The position numbers were made by a program, and so were the translations under genes. The notes beneath the pieces were generated by a model. That model did no database searches. It saw only the letters and a list, made by a program, of their open reading frames with translations, and was not told where the DNA came from. A DNA stretch of 35,551 bases from Candidatus Omnitrophota bacterium (GTDB lineage: Bacteria > Omnitrophota > Gorgyraeia > 2-02-FULL-51-18): positions 1 through 35,551 of the forward strand of contig JACQQY010000003.1 in assembly GCA_016206825.1 (NCBI GenBank), given 5' to 3'. Of the stretch, positions 7,535 to 14,747 are shown piece after piece (position 1 is the first letter of the stretch; each line of letters opens with the position of its first letter).

Positions 7535-7714
7535 ATGCCTTATATCAGTCTTCGAGTGGCAGGGAAACTGACGCGCGAGCAAAAGGCTGCCATTGCCAAG
7601 GAGTTCTCGGACACCTTGGAACGGATCGCCAAAAAGCCAAAAGAGTCGACCTACCTTGTTTTTGACGAAGTGGAAAGGGAGAATTGGGCGAAAGGCGCCG
7701 AGCTCCTCGGCTAA
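7535..7714 (+). CDS. 4-oxalocrotonate tautomerase family protein
   Basis: A 59-residue tautomerase-superfamily protein. After removal of Met the N-terminal residue is Pro, the catalytic base of this family (MPYISLRVAGKLTREQKAAIAKE). The family length of about 60-65 residues fits. ATG 7535 has AAAGGAG at 7523-7529; an in-frame ATG at 7505 would hide the proline and is rejected. The family includes 4-oxalocrotonate tautomerase, but small members of unknown role are frequent, and no aromatic-degradation genes are nearby, so the substrate is unknown. Everything between its stop and the next gene is repeat DNA. Confidence 0.85.
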   Translation: MPYISLRVAGKLTREQKAAIAKEFSDTLERIAKKPKESTYLVFDEVERENWAKGAELLG

Positions 7715-7798
7715 AACGAGACAAAGCGAGGTCGCTGCGAAGCAGAACGAGTTCCTGCAAAGCTGTGCCGTCAAGGACACAGCGAAGCAGAAAGGAGG
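7715..7798 (+). repeat. Compound repeat with hairpin element B, copy 3
   Basis: Positions 7715-7751 hold a related half-unit bounded by direct AACGAG repeats (7715-7720 and 7746-7751). Positions 7751-7798 hold a full element B (core 7755-7790, one base different from copies 1 and 2). The right edge AAAGGAGG (7791-7798) is an ideal Shine-Dalgarno for the ATG at 7807. Confidence 0.88.
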
Positions 7799-7806
7799 AT
7801 CCACCC

Positions 7807-8205
7807 ATGCCGATAGAAAAACAGTTATCCGTATTTATGGAGAATAAACCAGGGCGTTTATCCCGGATCTGCAACACGCTGGCCGAAGCTCGTGTCAATA
7901 TTCAGTCTTTATCCGTGCACGACACGGTCGATCATGCCATCGTCCGCATGGTGGTCGATAATCCTACGAAGGCCCTTGTGTTATTGGAAGAGGAAGGACT
8001 TTACATCGTCACGCAGGACGTGGTCGTCTTGGAAATAGAGAATAAACCCGGGATCATCGCCAGCATCGCCAATAAATTGTTCCGTGCCGACACCAATATC
8101 GAATACGCCTATTGCACCGCCACCAAGAACCAAGAAGTGGGCTGTCTTGTTTTAAAAACCAAAGATGCGGAGCAAACTCTTGAAATTCTGGAAGAAATGT
8201 CATAA
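7807..8205 (+). CDS. Tandem ACT-domain protein
   Basis: A 132-residue protein made of two ACT domains (about 4-67 and 70-131). Each starts with the typical strand and NKPGRLSRICNTLAEARVN or NKPGIIASIANKL helix, the position where ACT domains bind amino acids at dimer interfaces. No catalytic domain is attached, so it is presumably a small-molecule sensor or a regulatory subunit, comparable to stand-alone double-ACT proteins annotated as amino-acid-binding. A partner is not obvious; the biosynthetic genes for branched-chain amino acids in this window already have their own ACT subunit (IlvN). Its ribosome-binding site is supplied by element B. Confidence 0.88.
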   Translation: MPIEKQLSVFMENKPGRLSRICNTLAEARVNIQSLSVHDTVDHAIVRMVVDNPTKALVLLEEEGLYIVTQDVVVLEIENKPGIIASIANKLFRADTNIEYAYCTATKNQEVGCLVLKTKDAEQTLEILEEMS

Positions 8206-8212
8206 AGGCCGA

Positions 8213-8929
8213 ATGCGGCCGCTTGTTTTATTTGTTTTTGTTTCTTTTATCGGCGCCGGACAAGCTCTTTCTCGTGGTGAGCCCTTCGACAAGCTCAGGG
8301 CAGGCCTTGTCGAACCATCTGCCGAGCGTCAGTCCGCTGTCGTGCGCGAAGTCTTAACCGGGGACAGCGTGCGGCTGGAAGGGGGGCAGGTTCTTCGCTA
8401 CATTGGGATACAATCTCCGCCTCTTCAAAGCGCCATTCCGCTCGTAAGGAAGTATGGAAACGATGCGCTTCAATTTAATGCCGATAAGGTTGCAGGCAAA
8501 AAGATCCGGATTGAATGGGGCCCGCAAATTCGCGGTGATCAAAGCGAGCTTCTAGGATACGTTTTCCTTGAAGAGGGTTCGACAAGGCCTGGTTTGGGCG
8601 GAACCTTTCTCAATCTGGAGATCTTAAAGGCCGGCCAAGGCAAACTCAAAATCCTGCCGCCCAATTTGAAATATCTTGCCGAATTTCGAAAAGCCGAACT
8701 GGATGCGAGAAGAAAAAAACTAGGACTTTGGAAGGAAGAACCTGAAAACCCTTACATTCGGCATGAATATATCGGGGAGAAAAACACGCGTATTTATTAT
8801 TTTCCTACTTGTTCGGAGCTTGAGAGAATCCCTCAGGCCCAGCTCGTGACCTTTCGGTCACGGGTCGAAGCAAAAGCCGCCGGCTACCGGCCTTGCCCAA
8901 CTTGCCGTGAGGAAGTATCTCCTTACTAA
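8213..8929 (+). CDS. Exported staphylococcal-nuclease-fold protein, probably catalytically impaired
   Basis: A 238-residue protein with signal peptide (1-20), an SNase/OB-fold domain (about 41-175) and a C-terminal Ada-like cysteine domain (about 180-232; C200, C228, C231 with AGYRPCPTC). GDSVRL at 50-55 and LRYIGI at 61-66 match the fold. However, the usual Asp-x-Pro-Glu after RxIGI is QSPP (67-70), and the second catalytic Arg position before LLGYVF reads Glu (112), so the calcium Asp and two catalytic residues seem lost. Two segments come from dispersed repeats: residues 20-35 after the signal peptide and about 122-130 in a loop. ATG 8213 follows AAAGG and gives a proper signal peptide. 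Confidence 0.8.
   Translation: MRPLVLFVFVSFIGAGQALSRGEPFDKLRAGLVEPSAERQSAVVREVLTGDSVRLEGGQVLRYIGIQSPPLQSAIPLVRKYGNDALQFNADKVAGKKIRIEWGPQIRGDQSELLGYVFLEEGSTRPGLGGTFLNLEILKAGQGKLKILPPNLKYLAEFRKAELDARRKKLGLWKEEPENPYIRHEYIGEKNTRIYYFPTCSELERIPQAQLVTFRSRVEAKAAGYRPCPTCREEVSPY
8271..8318 (+). repeat. Dispersed element A, longest copy, inside the nuclease-fold gene
   Basis: This copy contains CTCGTGGTGAGCC, an insert CTTCGACAAGCTCAGGGCAGG and CCTTGTCGAACC; the arms GGTTCGACAAG and CTTGTCGAACC are inverted. It is read through in frame as RGEPFDKLRAGLVEP. Confidence 0.85.
8576..8591 (-). repeat. Partial inverted copy of element A in the same gene
   Basis: GGTTCGACAAGGCCTG is the exact reverse complement of 8301-8316. 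It encodes STRPGL between the FLEEG and TFLNLE segments, which are usually contiguous in SNase proteins. Confidence 0.7.
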
Positions 8930-8950
8930 CCGCCTTTTTCTTCTATTCTT

Positions 8951-9000
8951 AATGTCCTATAATGTATCTTATGTTAGGTTATATTAGGTATTGTAGCTAA
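8951..9000. repeat. AT-rich repeat at the convergent strand switch
   Basis: CCTATAATGT, TTAGGTTATA and TTAGGTATTG resemble the units at 6184-6230. The sequence covers the 54-base gap between the two converging genes and runs into the last codons of the minus-strand pilin gene. No convincing hairpin terminator was found here. Confidence 0.4.
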
Positions 9001-10120
9001 GGATAGTCATAGGAGTTGCTCCCGATGAAAGAAGCCCAGGCGGATTGGGGGCTTGATAATTCAAAATTAACGTGTCGTGTGTTCCCGATTCTTCCAGTTT
9101 GCCGCGGGCAACGATGGCGCCCGTTATTTCCACCCAGTCGTGATTCCCGCTCATGGAAAAGTTGCCCCCTGCATAAATAAGCCCTGTTGCAGCGAGTTTC
9201 CCTTGATTGACGGCTCCTACGCTTCGAATGGTTATATTGCCGTTTTGGCTCATGAGAGCGGGATAGTCGTTGTATTGGCTGATGGTCACCGTTCCTTGGG
9301 TAATGTCAATATTACCGGTGGCAATGAGACAAGCCGTGGTCGCTTGTGAAGCCGTGATGGTCATAGAACCGTTCACGAAGATGACGCCGCCCGTTGGCGC
9401 GAAAGGTATGGGGTTAGCGGAGGTAAAGGTTTGGTCTCCGTTATAGGTGTAACCATTAGCTGTTGCGACGCTTTGATAAAACCCATAGTCAAACACGGGA
9501 AAGCCGATAACCGACCAGTTGGGATTGACCGATCCCATGGTTATGTTTCCATCCACTTCAATGTCGTCGCCTGCATAGGCGTTTCCTAAGTTCTGCAAAA
9601 CGATGGACGAACCTGCCGCTTTGGCCTTCAGCTCGATTTCATCGTTCGCGTAAACATTGCCGACGATAGCCGCCGTCGCATAGGCCGAAAGTTTAAGCTC
9701 GATCTTCCCTCCCCCGCTTAGGATATAAGAAAGGGCCGATTCGGTGGGCCCCTTCACCTCCGCTTTTACCGTGCGCTGGACTCCCTGAACGGCGCCTGTC
9801 GAAGAAATCATCACACGTCCGTTTGTTTCCGTAATCGCGGCGTCGTACGTTCCGGGACCGAGCGTCGTTAAAGGAAAGTTGAGGGGATTGTTCTTACCGG
9901 AAAAATCGGCTTGTAAAATGCCAAGCGTATGGGCAAGTCCCGCCTCGGCAAGATACTCCGCTTGAATGGCGCGTTTCAAACGGTTAACCATAAAGACATC
10001 CTGGGAAGCAGTATGATGCATAAAACCGGCGACAAGGGTCATTAAAAGAGTGCATACCATCGTTGTGAGAAAAAGAGCGCCTTTTTCCCGCGCTTGTTGC
10101 CGCTTCCAAAGGATCGTCAT
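8984..10120 (-). CDS. PilX-like type IV pilus-associated protein
   Basis: A 378-residue protein with a PilX_N-like start: a basic stretch, then G-ALFLTTMVCTLLMTLVAGFM as a single membrane helix (about 15-35) and the QAEYLAEAGLAHTL segment typical of this group. The remaining 300 residues are rich in Gly, Asn, Thr and Ile repeats (for example NGNITIRS, TGNIDITQG, GGNFSMSG), which look like a right-handed beta-helix or polymer-forming surface domain. It is the last gene of the long minus-strand run and lies 20 bases after the PilW-like gene. Its final codons lie in AT-rich repeat DNA, so the true C-terminus may have been altered. A role in pilus priming or adhesion is inferred. Confidence 0.75.
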   Translation of the reverse strand: MTILWKRQQAREKGALFLTTMVCTLLMTLVAGFMHHTASQDVFMVNRLKRAIQAEYLAEAGLAHTLGILQADFSGKNNPLNFPLTTLGPGTYDAAITETNGRVMISSTGAVQGVQRTVKAEVKGPTESALSYILSGGGKIELKLSAYATAAIVGNVYANDEIELKAKAAGSSIVLQNLGNAYAGDDIEVDGNITMGSVNPNWSVIGFPVFDYGFYQSVATANGYTYNGDQTFTSANPIPFAPTGGVIFVNGSMTITASQATTACLIATGNIDITQGTVTISQYNDYPALMSQNGNITIRSVGAVNQGKLAATGLIYAGGNFSMSGNHDWVEITGAIVARGKLEESGTHDTLILNYQAPNPPGLLSSGATPMTILSYNT

Positions 10121-10140
10121 GATACCTTTCCCCCTTGTTT

Positions 10141-12180
10141 TTATTTCCCCGTATTACGGGGCTTCACTTCGCCTTTTGAAGATGAAGAAAACGTTTTCTC
10201 ACGGTAGACGTCCGCGACCGATAATTTAAGCTCCAAGGCTTTAGCCGGCGCTTTGCCGTCGACCAAAACTTTAAAAATACCGTAATCAGGCCTTTTGGTG
10301 AAATAACCCTTCAGCTCCACAAGCGTCGCTTTGCCGGGCCAAGAGATCTTCACGTTATCGAGCTCAGGCAAGCTGGTGTAAGGCGGAGCGCCTTGAGCAA
10401 GGGCGGCTTGAAACTGAACATAGCGTAAATTTGAGAGACCCGCGAGCGATGCCGGAGAAGAAGAGAAGCTCGTGACACCACTCCAATCAAGCGCGTCCGA
10501 CATGTCGGGATTATTGGCAGACCTGACTTTCAAAGTGACTGTCCCGCCGGCCGGCAGTAGGGCGTTCCATGAAAGTTCTCCATACACAGGGGCGGTCATT
10601 TGAGTATCCACTACTTGCGAAGTGGTGGTGCCGTTGGCAATCCACGTTCCCATCTGTGCGATTGCAAAAACGCTCGAGTTTGTCTCATAACCGGCAGCGA
10701 TCGGCCAGTTTGAACTCGTCGCCGCGTTCCCATTCACCCGGTAAGAATGGATGGGGGCGGGATCCGGCAATGGATTCGGAGTCCACGTGAGCGCCGTCGA
10801 ACCGTCCGCAGTGTGCATGCTGACCAAATAATCGGGCACCGGGTTGGCCGTGTCGATCACATACTCAAACCAGTTGGACCATGCGTGATAGCCGGCAGGG
10901 ATGGCGGCGTTAGGAGTGGTTCCAGGATTCATGGCCCCCGGCGGATCCGGCGCCCCTTCCAGCACAGGCGGGTTGTCAAAGAAAAGCTGGATAGGCGCTT
11001 CATCAAAGTCGCTCGTCCCCCCCTGCCGTCTCCCAAAGAAAGCGGAATAAACGGTAAGACCGGCATTTGTTCCCGACATGAACTTGATGCGGATCATGTT
11101 GGCCGATTTCGTGATAGAGGCGCCGGCGATGACGCTTCGAACGCTCTTTTCGCCAATGAGGGTTTCGTTGGTCGTTGTGCCCGATAACGTTTGGGCGCTT
11201 GCCTGCCAAGACGGTGAAGCGCCTTGATCCTCGCGGCTTGAAATCGCAATACGAGGATCACTGCCGGCCACCGTCGTGTTGGAGTGAGTCATATTAGAAA
11301 AATTGGATTCTATCCACTGATCGTAATAAGTTTCGAAATCGATAAAATGTCCCGCGCTTGATGACCCATATTCGATTTGGTGATTGCCGCCCCATACACC
11401 GCTCGGGGCCATGGTTTCCATCAAAGACGTTTGGCCGGAAGAGCCCGCGATCGGCAGGACTTCCATCTCTCGGATACCGCCGCTTGGCGTAAGAGACAAG
11501 CTATCCAATCCTAACCGATAGCCGCTCGATGAGGCATTTTTGCCCGTTATTTCGAATCGGACCGTGTGAGCGCCGGGAGTAAGCTGGATGCTTCCAAAGT
11601 TTGTGAGAATGCTTCTCTCCGTTGCGGCGGCATAAGCATCGAACGTTAAAGCCTGAGGCACAATTTCCATGCCGGTATCATCGCCGGCAAAAAGGACGGT
11701 GGTTACGCCATCGGCGCCTTCTCCGTTCACCACAACGAAATCCAGTTGGGTTTGTCGCACGGCGGTGTCGGGATTAAATGCATCGAAAACGGTGCGTCTT
11801 AATTCTTTCTTTCCATTAAGGGTGTAGAGATGGTAGACAACCGTTTGATTCCAGGTGATCGTCCCATTGGCAAAACTGAGAAAATCGTTTTGACCGGGGA
11901 CCGCGCGAGGGAGGCTCACGGCTTCATAAACGGCAGCATTCTGAGGATAGAATAGGATATTGCTTCCATCGGACAACCTGATGTCTTCTTTAATGCGTTC
12001 CATGGATTTTTCAATTTTGTAACGCAGATGACCCCGTATGTTTTCTTCCTTCCAGACCTTTGTCGAGAAGTACCAGGCGCTCAAAACGGAAGCAAGAAGG
12101 ACAACCCCAATGGCCAATGACGCCAAAGCCTCGATCAAAACGTATCCGGCAGAGATGGAAAAGGAGCCTGTCTTTTTCAT
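10141..12180 (-). CDS. Very large PilW-like minor pilin
   Basis: A 679-residue prepilin. The leader SISAG-YVLIEAL (cleavage after G12, Glu at mature +5) and helix 13-35 fit type IV prepilins, and the following QLDFVV-type region fits PilW. Typical minor pilins have 150-350 residues. The extra length includes a jelly-roll-like segment (about 165-235, with PGAHTVRFEITGKNASSSGYRLGLDSLSL), a long Ser/Thr/Pro-rich middle and a C-terminal beta domain (about 560-625, with NLRYVQFQAAL and LDNVKISW). It may be a tip adhesin. I chose ATG 12180 because it gives a short leader; in-frame ATGs at 12195 and 12192 overlap the end of the preceding gene. Confidence 0.78.
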   Translation of the reverse strand: MKKTGSFSISAGYVLIEALASLAIGVVLLASVLSAWYFSTKVWKEENIRGHLRYKIEKSMERIKEDIRLSDGSNILFYPQNAAVYEAVSLPRAVPGQNDFLSFANGTITWNQTVVYHLYTLNGKKELRRTVFDAFNPDTAVRQTQLDFVVVNGEGADGVTTVLFAGDDTGMEIVPQALTFDAYAAATERSILTNFGSIQLTPGAHTVRFEITGKNASSSGYRLGLDSLSLTPSGGIREMEVLPIAGSSGQTSLMETMAPSGVWGGNHQIEYGSSSAGHFIDFETYYDQWIESNFSNMTHSNTTVAGSDPRIAISSREDQGASPSWQASAQTLSGTTTNETLIGEKSVRSVIAGASITKSANMIRIKFMSGTNAGLTVYSAFFGRRQGGTSDFDEAPIQLFFDNPPVLEGAPDPPGAMNPGTTPNAAIPAGYHAWSNWFEYVIDTANPVPDYLVSMHTADGSTALTWTPNPLPDPAPIHSYRVNGNAATSSNWPIAAGYETNSSVFAIAQMGTWIANGTTTSQVVDTQMTAPVYGELSWNALLPAGGTVTLKVRSANNPDMSDALDWSGVTSFSSSPASLAGLSNLRYVQFQAALAQGAPPYTSLPELDNVKISWPGKATLVELKGYFTKRPDYGIFKVLVDGKAPAKALELKLSVADVYREKTFSSSSKGEVKPRNTGK

Positions 12181-12184
12181 GGAG

Positions 12185-12589
12185 TCACCCATCATAGATA
12201 ACCGTGGTTATTTCAACGGGCGAAGGGCGCTGGACGCCTTGAAACGTGTAATAGACGCTTACGGTTACTTGTGTCAGATTGGCATAACCCGAGTAACCGG
12301 GGGCAATCGTTGTGGAGCGCGCATAATCGCCGTTCGGATCCGAATCTCCCAGTTGATTCACGGCTGTGCCCGTTTCAGCCGCCGCCGCAAGCGATCCGAA
12401 ATCCAAAGCCTTTAATCTTTCAACTTGGTTCCTGGCAATGGCATAGGCGTTATACGTGCATTCCGCCCTCTTGGCCGCCGTCATGCTCTGCAAAAAAACG
12501 GCCAAGAGAGCCCCCAACGCTATTATTAAAATAAAGGCGGAACCCATCACTTCAATGAGACTCACCCCGCTGGTTTTATTAAGTTTCAT
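12185..12589 (-). CDS. PilV-like minor pilin
   Basis: A 134-residue prepilin with leader MKLNKTSG followed by VSLIEVMGSAFILIIALGALLAVF, giving the peptidase site with Glu at mature position +5 and a membrane helix (9-31). The YNAYAIARNQVERLKAL segment is typical of PilV. The C-terminal part is a short beta domain. It is the first of three pilin genes in a row, preceded by its own promoter-like sequence, and the prepilin peptidase that should process it (pilD) is encoded at 28.8-29.6 kb in the same window. Pilus versus pseudopilus function cannot be decided from this set alone. Confidence 0.82.
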   Translation of the reverse strand: MKLNKTSGVSLIEVMGSAFILIIALGALLAVFLQSMTAAKRAECTYNAYAIARNQVERLKALDFGSLAAAAETGTAVNQLGDSDPNGDYARSTTIAPGYSGYANLTQVTVSVYYTFQGVQRPSPVEITTVIYDG

Positions 12590-12643
12590 TACTTTTTACT
12601 ACCTTTTTTTAAAGTTTAATGTTTCTAAATAGCATCAATTTTA

Positions 12644-12652
12644 AGTATACCA
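12644..12652 (-). promoter_or_regulatory. Extended -10 promoter for the minor-pilin genes
   Basis: The minus strand reads TGGTATACT, an extended -10 (TGn plus TATACT), within the only sizeable AT-rich gap (12590-12674) of the left half of the minus-strand run. No -35 is apparent. The expected leader is about 48 bases, with AAGGTAG before the pilV ATG. Confidence 0.45.
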
Positions 12653-12674
12653 TTGGGAAAGGAAAAGGGGGTCT

Positions 12675-14747
12675 TTAACACGCCAGCATTTCTTTTAAGC
12701 ATCCCCACACCTCATCCACCGTGACGGCTTTTAAACATTCAAAATCGATGGGACAGCGATGGGCGAGGCAAACCTCGCATCCGACGTCTTTTTGAATGAC
12801 CCGATGCCCCTTCCCCAACGCTCTCCAGCGAACGGGACTAAGGCCCATTTTGTTCCTTCCGAAGATACAAAGAGTTTTCGTCCCGACCGCCGCCGCGATA
12901 TGGACAGGCCCTGAGTCATTGGATACGAGGCAATCGCATTTTTTCAAGAAAGCAGCCAATTCTCTTAAGCGGAGCCTGCCCGTCAAATCCAACAGTTTCT
13001 CCCCCATTTGCTCTTTTAAGAGTCGGCCCAGAGGTCTTTCTTCTTCCCCGCCGATAACCGTCAGAAGGCAGGGAAGCTCTCTTAGAATTTTTTCTCCGAG
13101 AAGAGCAAACTGTTCCTTTGGCCATCTTTTAGAGGGACAGCTTGCCCCTGGATGAAGCGCGACGATTTTCCCGCTGCAAGAAGGTCGGGCGCTTTGCAAA
13201 ATTTTTAAGATCAGCTTTTCTTCGTCGACATAAACAGGAAGATAAACCTCCTCGTGGTGAGCTTGCCGAACCACTTTCTCGGCCGTCGGTTCCATTCCGA
13301 ATGCCCGCGCCACATCTAAGGTATAATCCGATTCGTGCTTCTTTCCCTCACGCCGCGCGTCAGTGACCGCTTTTGTCAAGAGAAACCAAGGTCCTTTTCT
13401 GAATCCTATCCGATAAGGAATGCCCGCCAAAAAGGGAACCAGATAAGAACGATTGGAGGGATGAAGGATAAAAGCGATGTCAAAACGCCTTTTGGCGATT
13501 TCACGGATAAACCTCAAGTTGCCTAAAAGAAAACGATGCCGCCCGCCGTTTTCGTAAGAATAAGGAATCACCTCATCGATCGAGGGATGCCCTTCCAGCA
13601 CTGTTTGGGTCGAAGGCCTTGTCATCACGGAAATGTGCGCTCCGGGAAAGCGGTCTCTTATCGCTTGAATGGCCGGCAGTGAAAGCACCAAATCCCCTAT
13701 TCGATCCAAGCGAACCACAAGAATCTTCGGAGCTTTTCTCCGCCACTCGTCATTCAAAAGCCCAACGGCTTTCCGATAGACTGCCTCAACGCTCAGCTCT
13801 TTCAGGCACTCATGATGATACCGGCACTGAGCCCTCTCGCAGGGCGCGCAGAAGGGAGTTTGGTGAACGGCGGCGCTCCCTGAAAATCGAGGACCATACT
13901 TCTCGGGATCGGTGGGTCCGAAGATGGCAAGCGTGGGGGTCTTTAGGGCATCCGCGATATGCAGCGGGGCGCTGTCATTGGTGATGAGAAGACAAGCGCC
14001 TCGAAGAAGCTCCGTCAATTCTCGAAAAGAAGTGCCGCCGCACAGATCGCGTGCCGGGGCATTCATCAGCTCCGTTACGCGACGGGCGGTTGACGCATCA
14101 TCGGGATCACCGATTAAAACGATTTCGCACCCTTCTTGAAACACAAGCCGGTCCAAAAGCCTCGCAAAAGACTCCGCCGGCCACTTTTTGATGTCGCTCT
14201 TGGAACCCACAGCCGCCGCCACTCGTTTAGAGGGCTTGGTTGGATCGTTTTTTCCAAGCAATTCCTGAATTCTTCTCTGAGCCTCCACGCTCGTTCCAAA
14301 AAAGACGGATTCCCCGCAAAGTGGTTCGGCAAGCTCACCACGATGTGGGATTTCCACAAGGTTTCTTAAAGCAGAAAGATGCCGGAAGGCGCGGTGTTTC
14401 TCCCGGCGCAGAGGCCGAATATAAGAGTTTCGAAAACGAGCTCCTCCGAAGAGACCTATCCAAGAATGTCTCAAATCCACAATGAGGTCGTAACGTTCTC
14501 GGCGAAGCTGCCGGATAAAAGTCCATTTTTCGCTCCAAGACATCCGCCTGTTATAAGACCAAATTCTCCGGATGCGCCCATCTTTTTCAAAGACTTCGAC
14601 GGCCTTCTCTCCCATGACCGTATGGAGCTCCGCCTCCGGAAAGGCTTTCATCAATGCCTGAAAAACGGGAAGCGTCAGCACCACATCCCCCAAATTTGAC
14701 AGGGTGACGATTAAAATTTTACGAACGTCTACGGCGGAAATTCTCAC
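12675..14747 (-). CDS. Tandem two-domain heptosyltransferase (GT9-GT9 fusion)
   Basis: Two complete GT9 (WaaF/WaaC-like) glycosyltransferases in one 690-residue chain: about 9-335 and 339-690. Each has the start RKILIVTLSNLGDVVLTLP or PKILVVRLDRIGDLVLSLP, a late NDSAPLHIA or NDSGPVHIA donor-site motif, and a four-cysteine segment near the end (C300, C303, C308, C314 in the first). Such enzymes add heptose or related sugars to the LPS core at the inner membrane. The start is GTG overlapping the previous stop (GTGA). Residues about 135-143 (HRGELAEPL) and 491-499 (VVRQAHHE region) come from dispersed element A, at the equivalent linker in each half. No frameshift or stop separates the halves. 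Confidence 0.88.
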   Translation of the reverse strand: MRISAVDVRKILIVTLSNLGDVVLTLPVFQALMKAFPEAELHTVMGEKAVEVFEKDGRIRRIWSYNRRMSWSEKWTFIRQLRRERYDLIVDLRHSWIGLFGGARFRNSYIRPLRREKHRAFRHLSALRNLVEIPHRGELAEPLCGESVFFGTSVEAQRRIQELLGKNDPTKPSKRVAAAVGSKSDIKKWPAESFARLLDRLVFQEGCEIVLIGDPDDASTARRVTELMNAPARDLCGGTSFRELTELLRGACLLITNDSAPLHIADALKTPTLAIFGPTDPEKYGPRFSGSAAVHQTPFCAPCERAQCRYHHECLKELSVEAVYRKAVGLLNDEWRRKAPKILVVRLDRIGDLVLSLPAIQAIRDRFPGAHISVMTRPSTQTVLEGHPSIDEVIPYSYENGGRHRFLLGNLRFIREIAKRRFDIAFILHPSNRSYLVPFLAGIPYRIGFRKGPWFLLTKAVTDARREGKKHESDYTLDVARAFGMEPTAEKVVRQAHHEEVYLPVYVDEEKLILKILQSARPSCSGKIVALHPGASCPSKRWPKEQFALLGEKILRELPCLLTVIGGEEERPLGRLLKEQMGEKLLDLTGRLRLRELAAFLKKCDCLVSNDSGPVHIAAAVGTKTLCIFGRNKMGLSPVRWRALGKGHRVIQKDVGCEVCLAHRCPIDFECLKAVTVDEVWGCLKEMLAC
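13250..13275 (-). repeat. Element A copy in second GT9 domain
   Basis: Minus strand GTGGTTCGGCAAGCTCACC with flanking CACGAGG, translated in frame as VVRQAHHEE within the linker between the two lobes of domain 2. Confidence 0.85.
14321..14345 (+). repeat. Element A copy in first GT9 domain, opposite orientation
   Basis: Plus strand GTGGTTCGGCAAGCTCACC followed by ACGATG, inverted relative to the copy at 13250-13275. On the coding strand it is read as HRGELAEPL. Confidence 0.85.

Noticed and set aside
4772-7798. Three similar repeats considered as a CRISPR array
   Set aside because: The copies are up to 2.3 kb apart with genes between them, not regularly spaced, and no cas genes are present.
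8930-8983. Bidirectional terminator between the converging nuclease-fold and pilin genes
   Set aside because: There is a short T-run but no stem longer than about four pairs on either strand.
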